Source: Actinomycetes bacterium
GTDB lineage: Bacteria; Actinomycetota; Actinomycetes; Actinomycetales; Beutenbergiaceae
Reading direction: 5' to 3'
DNA: 5,481 nucleotides
Assembly (NCBI GenBank): GCA_021793935.1
Contig: JAJYRV010000153.1
Coordinates: 1-5,481, forward strand
The notes beneath the pieces were generated by a model. It was not told the origin of the DNA. It saw nothing but the letters and a program-made list of their open reading frames with translations, and did not search any database. A program made the position numbers and the translations under genes. Shown one piece after another: positions 1 to 4,766 of this stretch (the first letter of the stretch is position 1; each line of letters begins with the position of its first letter).

Positions 1-851
1 CGGTCGATGTTGCCCACGAACAGTTCGCCGCCTCGATCTTCGGCACCCACCCCCTCGGCCGCCCGATCGGAGGCACCCCGGAGACCATCCGGGCGGTGCC
101 CCGGGACGCCGTCGCCGAACACTACAGACAGAATTACCGCAGCGATGAACTCGTCATCACCGCCGCGGGGAACGTCGACCACGACGCGGTCTGTGCCCGG
201 GTGCTCGAGGCGATCCGGGCCGGGGAATGGGGCACCGACCCGGGTGTGCTGCCCGTGCCGCGGCGAACCCCCGACACTTCCAGTGCAAACCTCATACCCA
301 CCGGCGGGAGCGAGGAACGCCTCATCCGGCCCACCGAGCAGGCGAACATTCTCCTCGGCGGCCCCGGCATCACCAGCCAGGACGAGCGCCGCTACGACCT
401 ATCGGTCCTCAGCGCGATCCTCGGCGGTTCCATGAGTTCCCGGCTCTTTCAAGAGATCCGGGAGAAACGGGGGCTCGCCTACTCCGTGTTTTCGTTCGCC
501 TCCGGGTTCACCGACGCTGGCATGTTCGGCATGTACGCCGGGTGCACGCCGGGGAAAGTGGACGAGGTCGTGGGCCTGTTGGAAACGGAGCTGGAGAGAA
601 TCGCGACGGATGCGGTCGACTCCGGCGAACTCGCTCGCGGGATCGGCCAGGTCGCCGGGGGTCTTGTACTCGGGATGGAAGATTCCGGTTCCCGGATGTC
701 GTGGCTGGGCCGGGCGGAACTCGCCCTCGGGGAGGTCCTTTCCCTCGACGAGCAACTCCTTCGCATCCAGTCCGTGACGGCGGAACAGGTGCGCCAAATG
801 GCGGCCGACCTTTACCAGCAGCCGCGCCACCTCGTCGTCGTCGGACCATAA
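1..851 (+). CDS. M16-family zinc metallopeptidase, C-terminal part (5' end outside window)
   Basis: The reading frame is open from base 3 to the TAA at 849-851, giving the last 282 residues of a protein that in this family is usually about 420-440 residues long. The HxxEH zinc site would lie in the missing N-terminus. What remains begins in the segment that follows the zinc-binding half: a stretch ending FGTHPLGRPIGGTPETI, then YRSDELVITAAGNVDHD, which matches actinobacterial PepR-like members such as Rv2782c. The second, catalytically supporting domain carries SSRLFQEIREKRGLAYSV (bases about 429-488). Within it an Arg (459-461) and a Tyr (480-482) lie seven residues apart, the spacing of the substrate-contacting Arg/Tyr pair of M16 enzymes such as insulin-degrading enzyme. 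It is likely a cytoplasmic peptidase acting on short peptides; the substrate is unknown. No frameshift is visible. The internal GTG at 96 is a valine codon, not a start. Confidence 0.93.
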   Translation, partial: VDVAHEQFAASIFGTHPLGRPIGGTPETIRAVPRDAVAEHYRQNYRSDELVITAAGNVDHDAVCARVLEAIRAGEWGTDPGVLPVPRRTPDTSSANLIPTGGSEERLIRPTEQANILLGGPGITSQDERRYDLSVLSAILGGSMSSRLFQEIREKRGLAYSVFSFASGFTDAGMFGMYAGCTPGKVDEVVGLLETELERIATDAVDSGELARGIGQVAGGLVLGMEDSGSRMSWLGRAELALGEVLSLDEQLLRIQSVTAEQVRQMAADLYQQPRHLVVVGP

Positions 852-856
852 AACTC

Positions 857-886
857 TTGTTCGCCGCGAACCCCGCGCCCTAGACT
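857..886 (+). promoter_or_regulatory. Predicted sigma70-type promoter of the VOC-protein gene
   Basis: TTGTTC at 857-862 and TAGACT at 881-886 are separated by 18 bases and fit actinobacterial -35 and -10 elements (the -10 matches TAnnnT). They begin six bases after the stop codon of the peptidase gene and would start transcription near 893, leaving a leader of about 27 bases that contains the ribosome site AGAAGGG at 906-912. The spacing is good, but the -35 is only a partial match. Read-through from the peptidase gene remains possible. Confidence 0.5.
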
Positions 887-919
887 GTGCCTCTCACCTC
901 ATCACAGAAGGGCCGGACT

Positions 920-1339
920 ATGGCAGTCTCACTCGCAACCTACATCGCCCTGCCGGGCACCATGGCTGAAGCGATGTCGCATTGGCACGAGGTCTTCGGC
1001 GGCGATCTGCAGATCCAGTACTACCGCGATGCCCCGATGGACGAGATGGGCTTCGAGCCGGACCCGGACGCGGTCGCCCACGCGACGCTCACGTTGCCCG
1101 GCGGGGTCATCGCCGGCGGCGACGCGGCCGACAGTGAGAACGAGTACCCCGTGCGGGGCACCGCCTACTCCCTGCTCTACACCACCGATACCCCCGAGGA
1201 GGCCCGCCGGCTCATCGACGGGCTGCTCGCCGGGGGCGGTAATGAGGGGATGCCGTTCGATAAGGCGCCGTGGGGTGATTGGTACGGGCAGGTATTCGAC
1301 CGGTTCGGGGTGATGTGGGCGTTCTCCTGCGAGAGCTAA
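920..1339 (+). CDS. VOC-superfamily (PhnB/glyoxalase-like) protein
   Basis: This is a 139-residue protein. The ATG at 920 is chosen because AGAAGGG (906-912) sits seven bases upstream; a GTG 33 bases earlier in frame has no comparable site and would add an atypical leader. The fold signature is that of PhnB-like VOC proteins: a first beta-alpha unit (residues 5-29, ending in HWHEVFGGD), a mid-protein segment with HATLTLPGGVIAGGD (54-68), a helix with TPEEARRLIDGL (91-102), and the C-terminal WGDWYGQVFDRFGVMWAF (118-135), very close to the family ending WGxxYGxxxDxFGVxW. VOC proteins are metal-binding dioxygenases, isomerases, resistance proteins or uncharacterised proteins. Members of this PhnB-like group are mostly of unknown function, so no substrate is assigned. 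It is a single-domain cytoplasmic protein, transcribed toward the MetX-like gene. Confidence 0.88.
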   Translation: MAVSLATYIALPGTMAEAMSHWHEVFGGDLQIQYYRDAPMDEMGFEPDPDAVAHATLTLPGGVIAGGDAADSENEYPVRGTAYSLLYTTDTPEEARRLIDGLLAGGGNEGMPFDKAPWGDWYGQVFDRFGVMWAFSCES

Positions 1340-1352
1340 CCCGCGGCGCGGG
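1340..1352. terminator. Short GC hairpin between two convergent stop codons (possible bidirectional terminator)
   Basis: CCCGC (1340-1344) and GCGGG (1348-1352) form a perfect five-pair stem with a GGC loop. It begins directly after the TAA of the VOC gene and ends three bases before the TGA (1356-1358, minus strand) of the MetX-like gene, so it occupies almost the whole 16-base gap. There is no T tract on either side, so it is at best a weak, U-less terminator as proposed for high-GC actinobacteria. Confidence 0.35.
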
Positions 1353-1355
1353 CGG

Positions 1356-2372
1356 TCAGTCGTCGCCGAGTAGCTCCTTAACCGCCCGGTCGATGAATTC
1401 CGTATCCGCGGGATTCATCCCGATCCCGGCGAAGTGGCCCCACACGCCGGGGATCGGTCGGAACTCGCTGCCCTTGATGAACTGGCCCGCCCACTGATCC
1501 TCCTCCGGGGCGAAGTAGCGATCCTCGTGAGCCGGCATCTGGATGAGCGGTGCTTTGATCCGCGCGAGCGCCTTCTTGAGGTCGCCGTCGCAGCCGGGCG
1601 TGTTCCCGACGTTCGCGTGCTGCCACGTCCAGGCGAGGGCGAGGAGGCAGTTCGCGTCGCGACCGAGGAAGTGCCCCTCCCAGTACCGCACGAGGAAATC
1701 CTCCAGGCTCGTGAACCCGAAATCCCGCCACACTTCCTGCCAGTAGAACGCCGCGGAGAGCCCCCACCCTGCATACACTCGGGCGAGGGCCCGAAGGCCC
1801 TGCTGCGGCGGGGTCTCGTACCAGCCACCCTGCCACGCGGCATCGGTCATCACCGCGGCGCGCACGGCTTCGAGGAACACGAAGTTGTTCGGCGAGGTCT
1901 TCGTCGACCCGCAGAAGGGGAGGAGCGCGTCCATCATGTCGGGGTAGGACACGCCCCACTGGTAGGTCTGGCCCGCGCCCATCGACCAGCCGAGCACGAG
2001 CCGCAGGTGCTCGATCCCGAAGTGCTCGGTGAGGAGCTCCTTCTGGGCACGGACGTTGTCATACATCGTCACGTTCGGGAACCGTGGGCCGCGTTGGGCG
2101 AGGGGCATGTTGTTCGGTGAGGAGGACTCGCCGTTACCGAACAATGCCGGCACGATGATGAAGTATTTGTTGGGATCCAGGCCCATGCCCTCACCGATGA
2201 GCCACTCGTTGTTCTCGATGAAACCCGAGTACCACGTGGGGTAGAGGATCGCGTTGCTCTTCTGCGGATTCAGCGTGCCGTAGGTTTTGTACGCCAATTC
2301 GGCGCCTCCCAGGGTGATCCCCGATTGCAACTCAAAATCGCCAAGCCCATAGGTTTCGTTGGTCTCGCTCAT
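1356..2372 (-). CDS. MetX-like alpha/beta hydrolase (homoserine acetyltransferase superfamily), probably not a true MetX
   Basis: This is a 338-residue protein starting at the ATG at 2372, with AAGGAG (2385-2380) seven bases upstream. The N-terminus LQSGITLGGAELAYKTYGTL (16-34) is typical of MetX-like proteins. The nucleophile elbow is GWSMGAG at 128-134 (Ser130), and the rest of the triad is probably Asp284 in HEDRYFAPEE (282-291) and His313 in VWGHFAG (310-316). It departs from genuine homoserine O-acetyltransferases in several places. The HALTGD-type segment is replaced by PTWYSG (45-50), the region before the elbow reads PALFGNGESSSPNN, and the elbow is GWSMGAG rather than GGSMGGMQ. These mark a MetX-like hydrolase subgroup of uncertain substrate. 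It lies 129 bases downstream of the formamidase gene on the same strand but behind a terminator-like hairpin, so it may be coupled only partly. A role linked to amide or carboxylic acid metabolism is inference from position. No signal peptide is seen, so it is probably cytoplasmic. Confidence 0.88.
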   Translation of the reverse strand: MSETNETYGLGDFELQSGITLGGAELAYKTYGTLNPQKSNAILYPTWYSGFIENNEWLIGEGMGLDPNKYFIIVPALFGNGESSSPNNMPLAQRGPRFPNVTMYDNVRAQKELLTEHFGIEHLRLVLGWSMGAGQTYQWGVSYPDMMDALLPFCGSTKTSPNNFVFLEAVRAAVMTDAAWQGGWYETPPQQGLRALARVYAGWGLSAAFYWQEVWRDFGFTSLEDFLVRYWEGHFLGRDANCLLALAWTWQHANVGNTPGCDGDLKKALARIKAPLIQMPAHEDRYFAPEEDQWAGQFIKGSEFRPIPGVWGHFAGIGMNPADTEFIDRAVKELLGDD

Positions 2373-2383
2373 CGGAACTCTCC

Positions 2384-2399
2384 TTCGAATCTTCGAATC
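2384..2399. repeat. Tandem 8-base repeat with TTCGAA palindromes upstream of the MetX-like gene
   Basis: TTCGAATC occurs twice head to tail (2384-2391 and 2392-2399). Each copy contains the palindrome TTCGAA, so the pair TTCGAATCTTCGAA is also nearly symmetric overall. The first copy overlaps the Shine-Dalgarno of the MetX-like gene (AAGGAG, minus strand, 2385-2380). It could be an operator or simply a repeat near the ribosome site. No convincing -35/-10 pair was found between the upstream hairpins and this gene. Confidence 0.5.
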
Positions 2400-2431
2400 G
2401 TGTGCACCGCCGTGGCCCGAGCCTACAGAAA

Positions 2432-2486
2432 CCCCGCCGCGGGGGCGAGGGTGCGCCGCCCGCGCAGATCCGCGAGCGGCGCACTC
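2432..2486 (-). terminator. Double hairpin after the formamidase gene, likely terminator
   Basis: The first hairpin pairs GTGCGCCGC (2451-2459) with GCGGCGCAC (2476-2484), a perfect nine-pair stem that extends outward by a G-T and a G-C pair to 2449-2486. Inside it CGCG (2461-2464) pairs with CGCG (2471-2474) around a six-base loop. Next in the minus direction is a smaller hairpin, CCCCG/CGGGG (2432-2436 and 2440-2444, three-base loop), followed on the minus strand by TTTCTGT. The structure starts about 16 bases after the formamidase stop codon, the position expected of a rho-independent terminator. The T tract is weak, so read-through into the MetX-like gene is plausible. Confidence 0.6.
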
Positions 2487-2501
2487 AGGCGGGGGAGCGG
2501 C

Positions 2502-3749
2502 CTAAGAGGAAACCGCAACCTGGCCCCGGTCCGTCGTCACCGGCCCGTCCCCGCCCGGGCGGATGTCGAAATCGAAGATCTCCGTGGGCAGAAACAGCGA
2601 ACAGCACGCATTAGGGATGTCCACCACCGAGCTCAACCGCCCCTGGATCGGGGCCGTACCGAGGATGAGGTAGGCCTGTTCACCGGTGTACCCCCACTTC
2701 TTGAGGTACTCGATCGCGTTGAGGCACGCGTTGCGATAGGCCTCGGTCGCATCCATGTACAGGTTGGAATCGTCCCGGTGATCCACCGAGATTCCCGTGA
2801 AGGTCAACCACTCCGAGTACACAGGCTCGACGCGGCTGGGCTGGAAGATCGGGTTATGGGTCACCCCGTAGGTCTCCATCCCGCCCTTGATCACATCGAA
2901 GTGCAGGTCGATGAACCCGCCCATCTCGATCGCCCCGCAGAAGTTGATCTCCCCGTCTCCCTGGCTGAAGTGCAGGTCACCGACCGAGTACTTCGCGCGG
3001 TCGAGGTACACGGGATAGTACACCCGCGAGCCCCGCGTGAGGTTCATGACGTCCATGTTCCCGCCGTGCTCCCGCGGGGGAACCGTGCGCGCCCCCTCTT
3101 GCGCGACCCGGTCTGCGGTCTGCTCGTCCGCGGTGCCGGCGAGGGTCGCGGCAACAGTGGGCGGAATCGCGAGCGGGGGTACCCGCTCGGGATCGGTATC
3201 GATGAGCGCCTGTTCCCGCCGGTTCCACTGGGCCAGGAGATCGGGGGAGGGGGCCGTGCCTGCGAGTCCGGGGTGCTGAATACCCGTATAGCGAACTCCC
3301 GGGATATGGCGCGAGGTGCACTCCTGGCCGCGGAAGTCCCATACCGCCTTGTACGCGTCGGGAAAGTAGTCGGTGAGGAATCCGCCACCGTTGACTTTCG
3401 CGAAGATCCCGGAATACCCCCACCCTTCACCGCAGTTCTCCCCTTGGGTCTGGGAAGCCGGACCGACGTCGACGATGTCGACGACGAGCAGGTCGCCGGG
3501 CTCGGCTCCCTCGATATCGAACGGCCCGGACAACATGTGGTTGTGGTCGAGATCGACGTCCCGAACATCGTTCGAGGAGTCGTTGTTGCCGATCTGGCCG
3601 TCGGTCCACTCTTTGCACTCCACGCGAACGAGGTTGCCCGTTCGGATCGTCGCTGCCGCGGGGATGTCGGGGTGCCACCGGTTGTGCCCGGGAACGGCTT
3701 GATCGCGCATCGACTTATCGTGATCGACACTAAAAACTACTTCTGGCAT
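2502..3749 (-). CDS. fmdA: Formamidase/acetamidase (FmdA_AmdA family)
   Basis: This is a 415-residue enzyme that hydrolyses short aliphatic amides such as formamide or acetamide to ammonia and the carboxylic acid in the cytoplasm. It matches the family along its whole length: GHNRWHPDIP (21-30), the DHNHMLSGP segment (68-76), EPGDLLVVDI (83-92), TVPPREHGGNMD (222-233), GDLHFSQGDGEINFCGAIEM (257-276), the C-terminal helix CLNAIEYLKKWG (342-353) and FLPTEIFDFDI (386-396). Length is close to that of Methylophilus formamidase and mycobacterial acetamidase. The ATG at 3749 is chosen because GGAG (3760-3757) lies seven bases upstream and the protein then begins as the family does. The frame stays open for 63 further codons into the channel gene, but that stretch has no family similarity. 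It follows amiS by 46 bases, the same pairing as in the mycobacterial acetamidase operon. The nearby fmdB favours formamide as substrate, though sequence alone does not separate formamidase from acetamidase. Confidence 0.95.
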   Translation of the reverse strand: MPEVVFSVDHDKSMRDQAVPGHNRWHPDIPAAATIRTGNLVRVECKEWTDGQIGNNDSSNDVRDVDLDHNHMLSGPFDIEGAEPGDLLVVDIVDVGPASQTQGENCGEGWGYSGIFAKVNGGGFLTDYFPDAYKAVWDFRGQECTSRHIPGVRYTGIQHPGLAGTAPSPDLLAQWNRREQALIDTDPERVPPLAIPPTVAATLAGTADEQTADRVAQEGARTVPPREHGGNMDVMNLTRGSRVYYPVYLDRAKYSVGDLHFSQGDGEINFCGAIEMGGFIDLHFDVIKGGMETYGVTHNPIFQPSRVEPVYSEWLTFTGISVDHRDDSNLYMDATEAYRNACLNAIEYLKKWGYTGEQAYLILGTAPIQGRLSSVVDIPNACCSLFLPTEIFDFDIRPGGDGPVTTDRGQVAVSS

Positions 3750-3795
3750 TTCAAGTCTCCACTTCGGTTGAAAACGGCATTGTTTTGCTCGTGGA
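3750..3795 (-). other. AT-rich 46-base spacer between amiS and fmdA with a small dyad
   Basis: The spacer has AAAAC (3771-3775) and GTTTT (3782-3786) forming a five-pair dyad with a six-base loop, and it is much richer in A/T than the coding DNA on either side. The formamidase ribosome site GTGGAGA lies after it on the minus strand. No good promoter pair is visible. The weak stem is unlikely to terminate transcription, and an unstructured A/T-rich leader would favour efficient translation of fmdA. Confidence 0.35.
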
Positions 3796-4404
3796 TCAGG
3801 CGGCCACCTCCTCTGCTTTGTGGACCCCGGGCGCGAGTGCGCGAGAGAAGATGAGGGCGAGCAGTCCGATCGCCGCGAAGATGAGGGCCTGCAGCCACCC
3901 ACCGCTCCACCTACCCAGAAGCACTTGGAAGGCGGCAACGGCGGTGAGGATCGCCGTCACTATCGTGTACACCCCGGTTGCCGGGCCCAGGTCCGCGCGT
4001 TCGAGTCCAAGGACGAGGAAGAACAGGAACCACAACACGCCCCATAGGAGCCAGATCACCCCGAAGCCCGCGTCGCCTTGCCGAAGGAAGCTGTCCGCCG
4101 CGTACACGAGCGTGCACGCGGCGACGACGAGGGCGAACCATCCAAAGCCCCGGCCCCGGTAGCCCTTCAGCGCGTTGATGCCCACCCACAGATAGGTGAA
4201 ACCGAACAAGTAGATTCCCGAGGCGGCGAAGATTTCCTCTGCATTTCCGGCTGCGGAAACGATGAGATACGTCGGGGTGAAGACCTGCAGCGCACCCACG
4301 AAGAGGTTGAGCGGCCCGGCTTCCTTCGGCGTGAGCCATCCCAGCAGCATCACCCCGTTGATGAACAGGACCGCCCCGACGTAGACCAAGCCAACGCCCG
4401 ACAC
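3796..4404 (-). CDS. amiS: AmiS/UreI-family small amide/urea channel
   Basis: This is a 202-residue integral membrane protein, predicted to let small amides or urea cross the cytoplasmic membrane down their gradient. The start is GTG at 4404: GAGG lies seven bases upstream, and the protein then begins, as UreI does, directly with its first helix, GVGLVYVGAVLFINGVMLLG (3-22). Other family signatures are NLFVGALQ (33-40), LFGFTYLWVGIN (66-77, compare UreI FGFTYLYAAIN) and IWLLWGVLWFLFF (117-129, compare UreI IIWLAWGVLW). Hydrophobic segments fall near 4-22, 32-51, 62-79, 87-104, 114-133, 142-163 and 169-188, one more than the six helices of H. pylori UreI. Its only histidine is residue 195, in the C-terminal tail. 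It follows fmdB by 13 bases and precedes fmdA by 46, so the three are almost certainly one operon. Starts further upstream would run through fmdB coding sequence and are rejected. Confidence 0.93.
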   Translation of the reverse strand: MSGVGLVYVGAVLFINGVMLLGWLTPKEAGPLNLFVGALQVFTPTYLIVSAAGNAEEIFAASGIYLFGFTYLWVGINALKGYRGRGFGWFALVVAACTLVYAADSFLRQGDAGFGVIWLLWGVLWFLFFLVLGLERADLGPATGVYTIVTAILTAVAAFQVLLGRWSGGWLQALIFAAIGLLALIFSRALAPGVHKAEEVAA

Positions 4405-4417
4405 CTCTTCGCCTCGT

Positions 4418-4666
4418 TCAACCGGCCCGGCGGCCGCGGGCGGCCGGGGGAATGTGGCGGGTGACCCGCGGTGCCTCCGCGCTTCGTTCCGCTTGGGCGA
4501 CGGCGCGTTCGAGCGCGGGGTTGAGCCGGCCCAGGTGGGGCGCCTCATACACTCGCCTGCTTCCCGCCTGGCAGCCGGGGCACGGCGCGGGCAGCGCGCT
4601 GTGAGACATGGGGCGAAAGACGGAAAACGGCCCGCAGTGGGGGCAAGAGTACGAATAAGTCGGCAT
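4418..4666 (-). CDS. fmdB: FmdB-family zinc-ribbon protein
   Basis: This is a small protein of 82 residues. It starts with the family hallmark MPTYSYSCPHCG and has two CxxC knuckles, Cys8/Cys11 (CPHC) and Cys29/Cys32 (CPGC), that would bind one zinc ion. The C-terminal half (residues 34-82) is rich in Arg, Ala and Pro with a short amphipathic stretch, LNPALERAVAQAERSAE (48-64). FmdB was named as a putative regulator beside the Methylophilus formamidase gene, but its biochemical role is not established. The start at 4666 is supported by GGAGG (4677-4673) six bases upstream; an in-frame ATG 16 codons earlier lies within the promoter region and is rejected. It is the first gene of the fmdB-amiS-fmdA operon. 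Its ribosome site is one arm of an unusual inverted repeat described separately. Confidence 0.9.
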   Translation of the reverse strand: MPTYSYSCPHCGPFSVFRPMSHSALPAPCPGCQAGSRRVYEAPHLGRLNPALERAVAQAERSAEAPRVTRHIPPAARGRRAG

Positions 4667-4683
4667 CAGGCACCTCCGTGTGC

Positions 4684-4704
4684 TTGCAGATAAAATATCT
4701 GTAA
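4684..4704. promoter_or_regulatory. Palindromic operator candidate on the -10 element of the fmdB promoter
   Basis: CAGATA (4687-4692) and TATCTG (4696-4701) form a perfect dyad around AAA. With outer bases TT (4684-4685) and AA (4703-4704) it becomes a 21-base dyad with eight of nine pairs matched. It overlaps the predicted -10 (4692-4697), the classic position for a repressor that excludes RNA polymerase. The half-site was not matched to a regulator family, and no regulator gene is present in the window. Confidence 0.55.
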
Positions 4705-4721
4705 ATGAAAGCAATAGTCAA
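4692..4721 (-). promoter_or_regulatory. Sigma70-type promoter of the fmdB-amiS-fmdA operon
   Basis: On the minus strand TTGACT (4721-4716) and TATTTT (4697-4692) are 18 bases apart, a good match to -35 and -10 consensus. They lie in a 40-base island of about 30% GC inside otherwise GC-rich DNA. Transcription would start near 4685, leaving a leader of roughly 18 bases that includes GGAGG at 4677-4673. Confidence 0.65.
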
Positions 4722-4738
4722 GGGGGGAGGTGCCGGAT

Positions 4739-4756
4739 GCGGTGCGGCCCCACCGC
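4739..4756 (-). terminator. GC hairpin just after the binding-protein gene (possible terminator or attenuator arm)
   Basis: GCGGTG (4739-4744) and CACCGC (4751-4756) pair perfectly around a six-base loop, ten bases past the stop codon of the upstream gene. No T tract follows. The distal stem arm shares bases 4739-4742 with the outer end of the long inverted repeat, so the outermost pairs of the two structures are mutually exclusive. Confidence 0.4.
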
Positions 4757-4766
4757 GAGAGCGGGA

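Larger units (their letters stand above)
4661..4742 (-). repeat. 17-base inverted repeat (15/17) flanking the fmdB promoter and covering its ribosome site
   Basis: On the minus strand CCGCATCCGGCACCTCC (4742-4726) is complementary to GGAGGTGCCTGATGCCG (4677-4661) at 15 of 17 positions, including nine uninterrupted pairs over GGAGGTGCC and five over GATGC. The second arm contains the fmdB Shine-Dalgarno and its ATG. The 48 bases between the arms contain the promoter and a 15-base palindrome. In RNA started upstream of 4742 both arms are present and could pair, whereas RNA started at the local promoter (near 4685) would contain only the ribosome-site arm. Confidence 0.75.

Noticed and set aside
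227..883. Plus-strand frame with a His/Arg-rich translation overlapping the M16 peptidase
   Set aside because: It is an out-of-frame shadow of a conserved peptidase frame, with no family match.
1434..2120. Plus-strand open frame of 228 codons opposite the MetX-like gene
   Set aside because: The minus-strand frame has a full catalytic triad and a ribosome site. The plus frame is a Glu/Arg-rich shadow.
2325..3854. Very long plus-strand open frame (over 500 codons) across the formamidase gene
   Set aside because: It is the antisense of a clearly conserved formamidase. Long antisense frames are expected in GC-rich DNA, and the translation is low-complexity and Arg/Val rich.
3750..3938. In-frame N-terminal extension of the formamidase by 63 codons
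   Set aside because: It overlaps the end of amiS, is rich in Ser/Arg/Pro, lacks family similarity, and a good ribosome site precedes the ATG at 3749.
4405..4548. Longer amiS start upstream of 4404
   Set aside because: It would overlap most of fmdB, adds a polar Arg/Pro-rich tail before the first membrane helix, and the GTG at 4404 has its own GAGG site.
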